64,000 nucleotides of DNA from the NCBI RefSeq assembly GCF_001509475.1, contig NZ_LLZG01000312.1, positions 1 through 64,000 on the forward strand, given 5' to 3'. This DNA comes from Streptomyces regalis (GTDB lineage Bacteria > Actinomycetota > Actinomycetes > Streptomycetales > Streptomycetaceae). Shown in pieces: positions 50,064-57,919 of this stretch. Within the stretch, counting starts at the first letter, position 1, and each line of letters starts with the position of its first letter. The position numbers and the translations under genes were made by a program. Under the pieces are notes generated by a model that worked only from the letters and a program-made list of their open reading frames with translations, ran no database searches and had not been told where the DNA came from.

Positions 50064-50104
50064 CGTCGAATCGGTTCGACGATTTATGTCGAAGCGCTTC
50101 GACA
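50064..50104. promoter_or_regulatory. Two LacI-type operators upstream of the GH31 gene
   Basis: TGTCGAAGCGCTTCGACA at 50087-50104 is a perfect 18-bp palindrome with the central CG typical of LacI-family operators. CGTCGAA/TTCGACG at 50064-50081 is a second inverted repeat with a four-base centre. Their centres are about 23 bp apart. They lie 48 to 88 bases before the GH31 start, so the LacI protein encoded in the same operon is the obvious ligand. Confidence 0.75.
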
Positions 50105-50168
50105 AGGTATGGGCGGGCTGAGGGCGCGTCAATGGCTTGCGCGGGTCTGGGGCGGGAATGCGGGCACC

Positions 50169-51155
50169 ATGACGATGACGACGACGGCCGCCCCGGCGCC
50201 GATCGTGACGGGAAGCCCCTTGCTCGGCTCGATGAGCGACCTCCTGAACGATCCCCTCGCCGCGTACCTGCGAGCGCGCCGCGACCACGGCGACGTGGTG
50301 CGTTTCCGGGCCGGGCCGCCGGGGCTGCGCTCGGACATCTACGCGGTGTTCTCGGCCGAGGGCGCACAGCAGGTGCTGGCGACGCAGGCCGCCAACTTCC
50401 GCAAGGACAACGTCTTCTACGAGGAACTGCGCCAGTCGGTCGGCAACGGGCTGCTGACCAGCCAGGACGACGCGTACCTGCGGCAACGACGGCTGGTGCA
50501 GCCGCTCTTCACCCGGCGCCGGGTGAACGGCTACGCCTCCCAGGTGGCCGACGAGGCTGCCTCGTTGGCCGCGGTGTGGCGTGAGGCGCCGGGCGGCACC
50601 GTGGAACTGGTGGGTGAGATGCACCGGTTCGCGCTGCGCGTCGTCGGCCGCATCCTGTTCGGGACCGACGTGAAGGAGGCGTTCGAGGTGATCGAGCGCA
50701 CCCTGCCCCCGCTCCAGGAGTACTCCCTCAAGCGGGGCTTCTCCCCGCTCAAGGCACCGCGCACCTGGCCCACCCCCGCCAACCGCCGCGCCGGACGCCT
50801 CCAGGCGGAGCTGCACGCGCTGTGCGACGGGATCATCGACAGCCGCCGGGACCGGGATGACCGGGACGACCTGGTCACCCTCCTCGTCCACGCCGAGAAC
50901 GCCGAGGACGGCAGCCTGGATGCCGACGAACTCCGCGAGCAAGTGCTGATCTTCCTGCTGGCCGGCCATGAGACGACCGCCACCGCACTCGCCTTCGGCC
51001 TGCACCTTCTCGCCCGGCACCCGCAGGAACAGCGGCGGGTGCGGGACGAGGTGGACCGGTGCTCGGTGGCCCGGAGGATGGGCACCCGCAGCCGCGGACA
51101 TTGAGGCGCTTCCGTATCTGACGATGGTCCTGAAGGCCATGCGGCTGTACCCGTT
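50169..51155 (+). pseudogene. Cytochrome P450 pseudogene, frameshifted and missing the heme-binding region
   Basis: The frame starts MTMTTTAAPAPIVTGSPLLG and shows a normal P450 N-terminal two-thirds, including the I-helix LIFLLAGHETTATALAFGLH. At about 51055 the frame breaks; in the next frame ADIEALPYLTMVLKAMRLYP, the K-helix, can be read, lacking the Glu of the ExxR motif. Similarity then ends: no FxxGxxxC heme-cysteine segment exists, about 120 residues are missing. The protein could not bind heme. The parent enzyme would have been a roughly 450-residue monooxygenase; the substrate is unknown. Confidence 0.85.
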
Positions 51156-51457
51156 ACTCAGAGCCTTAGCGACTCTCAGAAATCCGGGCATTTCTGCTCG
51201 GAAGGTCCGTTCCTGGTCCTCTCGGACAAGGGCTACGGTTCACGCTTCACCGCCGACAGCCCGGACAAGTCCAGGTCTTACACCAACTCCACGTGAAGTT
51301 TTCGGTCTCCGAGCCACTCCCGGCGACCCGCCTCCCAAGAGGCAGCTTGTTTCGCGTACTGATGCAGGAATCAAGCAGCTGGACGGCTTGGCTTTCGCCG
51401 ACCGGCAACCGCGACTCTACCAACCCCGGCTGACAAATGCTGACGAATGCCGAGACA
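51156..51457. other. Gap after the broken P450, foreign-looking scar
   Basis: The sequence changes abruptly after the P450 remnant and is less GC-rich than its surroundings. One plus-strand frame reads GPFLVLSDKGYGSRFTADSP and stops at 51295; the DKGY word recalls transposases, but too little remains to identify. No terminal inverted repeats were seen. It probably marks the event that cut off the P450 gene. Confidence 0.35.
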
Positions 51458-52810
51458 TCAGCCGGCAGTTGACGACTGTTCGCGCCCGTGATCGGCCGCC
51501 GCTCGGTCGCCGACGCGGAGATCGAGCGGCGCGAGCGCGATGAGCAGTGCCATGGCCGCTGCCATGACCGGCACGCCGTACCCCGTCGTCGGCGACAGGT
51601 GTTCCGCCATCCAGCCGCCGATCGCGCTGCCGGCCGCGATACCGCCGAGCAGGGCCGTCACCGCGAGGGTCATGCCCTCGTTGAGGCGGCCGTCCGGGGT
51701 GCGCTGTTGGACCAGGGCCATGTTGGTGATCATGGTCGGAGCCGTGGCCATGCCGGAGATCAGCAGGGCGAGGGACAGCAGCGGGAGCGAGCCGGTGAGG
51801 GACGCGGCGAGCAGGGGCAGCGTCAGCAGGGTCGTCATCGCCGCTATGCACCACGGGTAGCGGTACTCGGCGGGGGCCGAGAGCCTGAGCCGGCCGTACA
51901 GCAGGCCCGCCGCGCAGGAGCCGGCCGCCTGGAGTGCGAGCACCGCACCTGCCGCCGTGCGGTGGCCCTCCGCGTCCGCGAACGCGATGGTGACGACCTC
52001 CGTCGAGCCGAACACCGCGCCCATGGCGAGGCAGACGGCCAGCAGCGAGGGCATACCGGGGGCGCGCAGCGGCGACTTCACGGCCGTACGTCCCCGAGGC
52101 GGCGGCTCGGTCGAGCGCTGCGCCGCGAAGAGCAGGACGCCCGTCACCAGCAGCACCACCCCGACCAGCGTCCCCGCCTCCGGGAAGAACGTCCCGCACA
52201 GGAAGGCCGCGAGGACCGGGCCCAGCATGAAGCACAGCTCGTCGGCGGCCTGTTCGAAGGAGTTCGCGGTGTGCAGGGACTCGGCGTCGCCCTTGAGCAG
52301 ATGGGCCCAGCGGGCGCGGGACATGCCGCCGGTGTTGGGAGTGGTCGCGGTGGCGGCGTACGCGGCGAAGAGGGTCCAGGCGGGGGCGTCGTGGCGCACG
52401 CACAGCAGCAGGGCGAGGTTGCCCAGCGCGGCGAAGAGCGTGGCGGGCACGGCGATCCGGGCCTGGCCGTACCGGTCGACCAGCCGCGCGGTCCAGGGGG
52501 CGACCAGCGCGGTCGCCGCGAGGCCGGTCGCGGTGACGGCGCCGGCGAGGGCGTACGAACCCCGGGCACCGGCGATCATCAGGACCGCGCTCACGCTGAA
52601 CATGCCCATGGGAAGGCGGGCGATCAGGTTCCCGACGGTGAAGGCGCGGGCGCCGGGGTGGGCGAAGAGCCGGCGGTACGGGCCGGGCGGGCGGCTCCGC
52701 GTGCGCGGTCCGAAGTCGACGGCGATGAGGGCGTCGGCGGTGACGGTGAGCAACGGGGCTTTGGGGGCTTGAGGGTCTTTCGGGGCTTTCCTGGCGGGCT
52801 GTTGCGGCAT
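51458..52810 (-). CDS. Major facilitator superfamily transporter
   Basis: A 450-aa inner-membrane protein with about 12 hydrophobic segments, for example FSVSAVLMIAGARGSYALAG, LFAALGNLALLLCV, MLGPVLAAFLCGTFFP and LLSLALLISGMATAPTMITN. Between segments 2 and 3, WTARLVDRYGQARIAVPATL is the MFS loop motif. The family is the drug/metabolite exporter-like group (MFS_1). The N-terminus is a 45-residue cytoplasmic tail. The ATG at 52808-52810 is divergent from the lysR gene, 83 bases away, the common pattern for a LysR-controlled exporter. The substrate is unknown. Confidence 0.9.
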   Translation of the reverse strand: MPQQPARKAPKDPQAPKAPLLTVTADALIAVDFGPRTRSRPPGPYRRLFAHPGARAFTVGNLIARLPMGMFSVSAVLMIAGARGSYALAGAVTATGLAATALVAPWTARLVDRYGQARIAVPATLFAALGNLALLLCVRHDAPAWTLFAAYAATATTPNTGGMSRARWAHLLKGDAESLHTANSFEQAADELCFMLGPVLAAFLCGTFFPEAGTLVGVVLLVTGVLLFAAQRSTEPPPRGRTAVKSPLRAPGMPSLLAVCLAMGAVFGSTEVVTIAFADAEGHRTAAGAVLALQAAGSCAAGLLYGRLRLSAPAEYRYPWCIAAMTTLLTLPLLAASLTGSLPLLSLALLISGMATAPTMITNMALVQQRTPDGRLNEGMTLAVTALLGGIAAGSAIGGWMAEHLSPTTGYGVPVMAAAMALLIALAPLDLRVGDRAAADHGREQSSTAG

Positions 52811-52865
52811 GGATCCACCGTCGCCGAGAGTGGATCAAGGGGTCCAACACCTGTCCGCCGCGGAT

Positions 52866-52877
52866 TCACGCACGTGA
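52866..52877. promoter_or_regulatory. Inverted repeat between the divergent MFS and LysR genes
   Basis: TCACGCACGTGA (TCACG-CA-CGTGA) lies 17 bases before the lysR start, in the 83-base divergent region. It is a candidate LysR binding site controlling both genes. Confidence 0.45.
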
Positions 52878-52893
52878 GTTGTAAGTTCGCCGC

Positions 52894-53868
52894 ATGCCCG
52901 CCCATGCCGCTCACCTCGACCCCCGCCTCCTGCGTGCCTTCCTCGCCGTCGCCGAGGAACTGCACTTCACCCGCGCCGCCGCTCGTCTCTACGTCGCCCA
53001 GCAGGCGCTCAGCCGGGACGTACGGCGGCTGGAGCGGGAGTTGGGCACCGAGCTGTTCGTGCGGACGACCCGGCAGGTCACGCTCACGGCCGACGGCGAG
53101 CGGCTGGTGCCGTACGCGCGCCGCGCGCTGCAGGCCCAGGACGATCTGCTCGCCGCCTTCGGCCAGGCCCGCCCCCTGCTGGTGGACCTCAACTCCCCAG
53201 GCCTGGGCACCCCGCGCCGCGTCCTGCACCGGGCCCGTGAGCTCGCCCCCGACTGCGAGCTGATGGCCCGCTACGAGAGCGGCCTGACGGGCGCGGCCGG
53301 CGAGATGGTCGCGGGGCGGCTGGACGCCTCCTTCGGCCGGTTCGCGGGGCTGGACCCGGCGCTGCGGGCGGGCCTCGACCACCAGCCGGTCCGTTACGAG
53401 CCGATGGCGATCCTGCTGCCCGAGGACCATCCGCTGGCGGCATCGGAGGCGGTGCCGCTCGCCGCGCTCGAGGGCGGAACCGTCTACGCCGGTGCCGGAA
53501 ACCCCCGTACGCCGGAGTGGACCGACCTCGCGCACCGGCTGTTCGAGGGGCGGGGCATCGAGGTGGCCCCGCCGGCCCCGCTCGCCGTCGGTGACGAGGA
53601 GTTCCAGCGGATCATGGCCAAGATGCGGACCCCCGTCCTCGCCGTCATCGACTTTCCGGCCATGCCCGGGTCCGTGCTGCGCCCCTTGATCGATCCCGTG
53701 CCCTTGTCACCCGTGTCACTGGTGTGGCGAAAGGGCCTGGTGCACCCGGCATTCGACGCCCTTCGACGCGCTGCGGCCGAGCTCACGGTCGAGGAGGGCT
53801 GGCTGGTGAGGCCTGCCGAGGGATGGATTCCGGCCATCGATGTGGCCACTGGGAGCGTTCACAATTGA
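52894..53868 (+). CDS. LysR family transcriptional regulator
   Basis: A 324-aa regulator. N-terminal winged helix (about 8-65): LDPRLLRAFLAVAEELHFTR, AAARLYVAQQALSRDVRRLE and LGTELFVRTTRQVTLT, the standard LysR layout. The effector domain (about 95-295) is of the substrate-binding type (RLDASFGRFAGLDPALRAGL, PMAILLPEDHPLAASEAVPL). The first strand of that domain looks shortened compared with typical members. It is divergent from the MFS exporter and probably activates it in response to the exported compound. It ends at a strong hairpin shared with the convergent gene. Confidence 0.93.
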   Translation: MPAHAAHLDPRLLRAFLAVAEELHFTRAAARLYVAQQALSRDVRRLERELGTELFVRTTRQVTLTADGERLVPYARRALQAQDDLLAAFGQARPLLVDLNSPGLGTPRRVLHRARELAPDCELMARYESGLTGAAGEMVAGRLDASFGRFAGLDPALRAGLDHQPVRYEPMAILLPEDHPLAASEAVPLAALEGGTVYAGAGNPRTPEWTDLAHRLFEGRGIEVAPPAPLAVGDEEFQRIMAKMRTPVLAVIDFPAMPGSVLRPLIDPVPLSPVSLVWRKGLVHPAFDALRRAAAELTVEEGWLVRPAEGWIPAIDVATGSVHN

Positions 53869-53909
53869 CACACGATAGACACGAAACGCCAGGTAGGGGA
53901 GGAACGGGC

Positions 53910-53940
53910 CTGGCCGCCAGTTTCGTCAACTGGCGGCCAG
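53910..53940. terminator. Bidirectional terminator
   Basis: CTGGCCGCCAGTT at 53910-53922 and AACTGGCGGCCAG at 53928-53940 form a perfect 13-bp stem with a five-base loop between the convergent lysR and DNRLRE/FG-GAP genes. Confidence 0.88.
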
Positions 53941-53948
53941 GGGCCGCG

Positions 53949-56900
53949 TCACCCGATGGCGATGCGTGTCTTCCAGTAGCTCGCCGGGGCGATGATCTCT
54001 GTGCCGGACCCCGGTACGACGGTGGCCTTGCCTCCAGAGTAGAGGCGTACCGATCCGTCCGACCGCACGCCCCATATGTCCGGGACGGCGTCGCTGTTGG
54101 CATCGGGGGTGCCCATCAGCAGCGGGAAGGCGCTGACCGCCCAGCCAGAGGCGCCGTACTCGCCGTCGAGGCCGTCGGCCGAACTTCCGGCGTTGCCCAA
54201 GGAAGCGAGGCTGACCCCGCCGCCGGAGGCGGCGATGCCCTTGCGAAGCAAAAGCCTGCCCGAGGTGTCGGACCGGTAGAGGAGGTCGGTGACGCCGTCG
54301 CCGCTGATGTCCAGCACGCTGACGATGTCCCGGCTGGTCCAGCCCGAGGTCCACAGTCGGGTCGCCTGGTCGATGGTCGCCCCGTGATAGCCGGTGAAGA
54401 CCCACAACTCGTCGCCGATGGTGGCGAAGAAGTCGGTCCGGCCGTCCCCGGTGGCGTCGCCCGCCGACACGAACTGGGTCAGGCCGGCGGGGCTGGGGGC
54501 GCCGTCGGGGAGGAGGATCTCGCGGCGCTTGTCGATGTTGACGGCGCCGTAGCCATCACCGGGGTACACCCACAGCTTGCCCCCGACGCGCACGACCAGG
54601 TCCTGGAGGCCGTCGCCGCCGTAGATGTCGCCGTTGTGGGTGATCAGGGCGCCCTTGAAGTGACCGTTGGGCGCGGGCACATAGGGCGGCAGGTCGTCGC
54701 CGTTGGGGTCCTTGTCGGGGTTGTCCCGGTAGGCGCCGGGCATTGAGTAGTTCAGGTCGCCGGTGCCCTTGTTGAGGTCGGTGGAGGTGGACTGCGAGGG
54801 ATACATGCCCAGGTTGCCGGCCTCGGTGACGACCATCATGTCGGGCAGCTTGTCGCCGGTGAAGTCGCCGGGGGAGTCGGCCTGGTCCCGGGGCGTGACG
54901 TAGAAGAAGTACTTCGTCGCCTGCGAGGGGTTGCCCGCGCTGTCCACGGCCCTGACGTAGAGCACGTTGGGCCCGGCCGTCGGCGGTTTGGCGTTCGAGA
55001 TGGTCGCACTCACGCTGGTGGCCGTGCCGGCGGTGCGGGTGAGGCTGCCGGTGTAGCTGGGCGAGTTGAAGCCGTACTCGTAGCGCACGACGTCGCTGTT
55101 GAGCGCGCGCACCGTGAACGACCCGGGTGTGCCGAACTTCTTGGTGGACCAGTTGGCGTCCTCGGCGTCGTTGCCGAAGCCGTTCTCGCTGCCGTCGGCG
55201 TTGGGGAAGTCGGTGGAGCTGACCTTCGGCGGCCTGGGCGCGGTGGTGTCGAGGACGAAGCGGCACGGCGTCTTTGCGGGCGCGTAGCTCGAGCTGGCAC
55301 CCGCGTCGTCGATTGCGCGCACCCGCCAGGAGTAGGTGGTGCCGTTGGTGAGCTTGCTGGTGGAGAAGCCCGTCGTCGTGCGCAGTGCGGTGTCCTTGTC
55401 ACCGCCGACGGAGACCTTGCCGGTGGAGCCCAGCAGATCGCCCGTGGTCTGCCATTTGCCGTGCGGCCACAGGTCGAAGTCGAGGTGGTCGAGGTTGCTG
55501 TCCTTGTCGGAAGCCCGCGCCGTGAACGTCAGGTCGCCCGAGCCCATGCGGACGTACGGCTCGGTGGTGGTGCACCTGCCGTCGGGGCCGAGATCGAGCG
55601 ACTTGGAGTCGACGGTCGGTTTGCGGTTGTAGACGAGCTCCAGCACGGGCGCGTTGTCCCCGTTGGCCTGGAACTTCTTCCAGGCGTACTGCGAGTGCTC
55701 GTCCCGGGCGCGCAGGCCGAAGGTGATGGTGTCCTTGCCTTGATCGGCCCGCTTCTGCGCGGCCGTCCTCACATCGAACGTCTCGTACGCGTCCCGGCAA
55801 CCGGACTTGTATCCGTGCGCGAAGCTCTTGGTCGCGAACTTGTTGCCGTCGTGGAGCTTGGGGGCGTTCTTCCAGTTGGTCTTCCCGTTGACCGGGCCGG
55901 TGAGGTGGACGCTCATCGAACGGGCGCTGCACGACCAGGAGTAGGTCTCCAGCATGCGCAGCTTCGCACTGGTGATCTTCGCGCCCTTGAGGTCCTTGTC
56001 GTAGGCGATGTTGAAGTACGAGCGGGAGGTGCCCCAGGTGTCCGACTCGAAGCCGACGCGGGCCTCGTGCGTACCGCCCTTGTTGAAGCCCTTGCCGTTG
56101 TAGAACGTGGCGTTGGGGTGGCGGCTGTAGGCGGTGGTCCAGTTCTGGGTGTGCTTCTTCACCGATGGGTCGATGAAGACCGGGTACGTGGTGGCCGGGT
56201 CGTCGAGGAACGCCAGGTCGGGGGTGAGCGCCCAGTTCGCTCCGGTCAGGCTGGGCTTCACCAACTCGCCGCGTGAGTCGGGCGAGGGCCCATCGAGCCC
56301 GGGAAGGCTGAGCGTGGCCGCCGAGCCGCTCTGCGAGGGTGCGGGCGTCGGCTCGGCCGGGGCGGACGGCAGCGGGGACTCGGACACCGAGGGCTCGGGG
56401 CCGTCGGTGGCGGCCGGCAGAGTCTCAGGGGCGGTGTCCGCCTGCTCGTCGGTCTCGATGAGCTCCTCCGTGGGGCTCGGGCTCTCGCTCGGCCCGTCGG
56501 TGGCCGACTCGGTCGGTGCGGGGCTCTCCGACGTGGTCGGCTGGGCGCTGGCGCCGACCGATCCGTCGGTCACGGCCGGCTGGCCGCTGTTGTCCCACAT
56601 CAGCGGGGTCGGCGACATCGCGACCTCTTTGCCGAAGACGTCCTCGGCGGTGAGGACACCCGTGACCGGATCGAGCCGGAAGTTCAGCGTGGTGGAGGTG
56701 ATGCCGTACGAGATCTGCCGGGCCCGCGGATCGGCCGCGGCCTGCCGGTTCTTGAGGACCAGCAACTGGGCGAACCCGTCGTCGTCGGCCGTCAGTACCA
56801 GGTCGGCGCCCGGGAAGATCTCGGGGTACAGGGCGCGTGAGCCGTCGATGATCGGGGCTGGGACCGTGCCCGGCCAGGTGAGCTGGATCTGGTGGCCGTC

Positions 56901-57437
56901 GACGGTCAGGGTGACCAGGGGGCTCGCGGTCTCTTCATCGGCGGCGCTCTTCAGCCCTTGGACCAGGGAGACTCGGCGCACGGTGGAGCGCGAGGAGCGC
57001 TGTCTCCCGTCGCGCGATGCGGAACCGGCCGAGAACACGATCCGCGCGTTCGTGGCCCTGGGCTCCCAACCGGCCTTCGTGCGGTGGAGGTCGTAGTCGA
57101 TGTCCCTCCATTCGCCGCCCACCTTGGCCCTGACCGGTGACGAGTACAGCTTCTTCGCCATCAGACCGTCGGGCCGCGCCCACGTGGTGGAGCGCGCGGT
57201 GCGCAGCGCGGTGACCTCGACGGACTTGCCCGTCTTCGTCGCTCGCGCGATCGCGGCGGCCTCGGTCACGGGCTCCGTCTTCGCCGTCGCCTCTCGATCC
57301 GACCCGTCGCGAGAACCCCGGTCATTCAGACCGAGGCCGATGAAGGTGATGCCGGTAGCGGCGAGCGCCGCGGTCAGTACGGCGGCGGTGGTCCGACGTC
57401 CGGGCACACGGCGCCAGTTGCGCGTCTTGCGCGTCAT
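53949..57437 (-). CDS. Giant secreted protein with DNRLRE and FG-GAP (VCBS) repeats
   Basis: A 1162-aa exported protein. Signal peptide or anchor (about 15-40: RTTAAVLTAALAATGITFIG). A first beta-rich region (about 80-280; VGGEWRDIDYDLHR), a disordered Ser/Pro/Glu stretch (about 290-400), a DNRLRE-type domain (about 430-640; SYFNIAYDKDLKGAKITSAK, TFGLRARDEHSQYAWKKFQ), a fibronectin-like part (TYSWRVRAIDDAG), and at least four FG-GAP/VCBS repeats (GDFTGDKLPDMMVV, GDATGDGRTDFFA, DISGDGVTDLLYR, DANSDAVPDIWGV) with Asp-rich calcium loops that should fold as a beta-propeller. Start ATG at 57435-57437 with GGGAG upstream. It is divergent from the RHS gene and may cooperate with it at the cell surface. 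Confidence 0.85.
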   Translation of the reverse strand: MTRKTRNWRRVPGRRTTAAVLTAALAATGITFIGLGLNDRGSRDGSDREATAKTEPVTEAAAIARATKTGKSVEVTALRTARSTTWARPDGLMAKKLYSSPVRAKVGGEWRDIDYDLHRTKAGWEPRATNARIVFSAGSASRDGRQRSSRSTVRRVSLVQGLKSAADEETASPLVTLTVDGHQIQLTWPGTVPAPIIDGSRALYPEIFPGADLVLTADDDGFAQLLVLKNRQAAADPRARQISYGITSTTLNFRLDPVTGVLTAEDVFGKEVAMSPTPLMWDNSGQPAVTDGSVGASAQPTTSESPAPTESATDGPSESPSPTEELIETDEQADTAPETLPAATDGPEPSVSESPLPSAPAEPTPAPSQSGSAATLSLPGLDGPSPDSRGELVKPSLTGANWALTPDLAFLDDPATTYPVFIDPSVKKHTQNWTTAYSRHPNATFYNGKGFNKGGTHEARVGFESDTWGTSRSYFNIAYDKDLKGAKITSAKLRMLETYSWSCSARSMSVHLTGPVNGKTNWKNAPKLHDGNKFATKSFAHGYKSGCRDAYETFDVRTAAQKRADQGKDTITFGLRARDEHSQYAWKKFQANGDNAPVLELVYNRKPTVDSKSLDLGPDGRCTTTEPYVRMGSGDLTFTARASDKDSNLDHLDFDLWPHGKWQTTGDLLGSTGKVSVGGDKDTALRTTTGFSTSKLTNGTTYSWRVRAIDDAGASSSYAPAKTPCRFVLDTTAPRPPKVSSTDFPNADGSENGFGNDAEDANWSTKKFGTPGSFTVRALNSDVVRYEYGFNSPSYTGSLTRTAGTATSVSATISNAKPPTAGPNVLYVRAVDSAGNPSQATKYFFYVTPRDQADSPGDFTGDKLPDMMVVTEAGNLGMYPSQSTSTDLNKGTGDLNYSMPGAYRDNPDKDPNGDDLPPYVPAPNGHFKGALITHNGDIYGGDGLQDLVVRVGGKLWVYPGDGYGAVNIDKRREILLPDGAPSPAGLTQFVSAGDATGDGRTDFFATIGDELWVFTGYHGATIDQATRLWTSGWTSRDIVSVLDISGDGVTDLLYRSDTSGRLLLRKGIAASGGGVSLASLGNAGSSADGLDGEYGASGWAVSAFPLLMGTPDANSDAVPDIWGVRSDGSVRLYSGGKATVVPGSGTEIIAPASYWKTRIAIG

Positions 57438-57919
57438 CGGGCGAGCTCCCCTTCCCCCCTTGTAACCGGCGCGGGACAGGGCGCGGCCGGGCGAGCAGAT
57501 GATGACCCATGAGCGGGCTGTCGTCACCCTTCGGATGCGGCGACGGAGTTGAGTCGATCAACCACGCGGGCCGTAAAGGTGATTGGGCACGCACGTCCAC
57601 AACTGGTCGGAGCAGCACTGGCCTTGGGAGCAAATCATCCCGAACCGCCCTCCAAGTCCCGGAATTGCAGGGATGTTTGCTAGTTGAACTGGCGAATTGG
57701 GCGAATGATCACAGAGGGGCGGGGGCTTCCGTTAGCTCGGGAAAGCGCCGCCTGAGCCTCACTTGCTGCTATGAATCGTTACGTACCGTGATGATCATCA
57801 CATCCGCACAGGTGATCTAGCGGAACTCCACGGAGCCGTCACAGAATCTGCGCCATCTGATACGCCATCACGCGTGGTCCGCTCCCGGTCCCGCCTCAGT
57901 GGTCCGGGGGGACCTCGCC
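57438..57919. promoter_or_regulatory. Divergent control region between the two giant secreted proteins
   Basis: This 482-base region is clearly less GC-rich (57630-57800) than the flanks. GTGATGATCATCAC at 57788-57801 is a perfect 14-bp palindrome, a likely operator. ATGAATCG, TTACGTACCG and AATTGC words nearby may hold promoters, but no confident -35/-10 pair was picked. No gene is seen; open frames here are short and without ribosome binding sites. Confidence 0.5.

Noticed and set aside
51240..51295. Transposase gene suggested by VLSDKGY
   Set aside because: Too short, no DDE residues, no terminal inverted repeats or target duplications visible; kept only as a scar.
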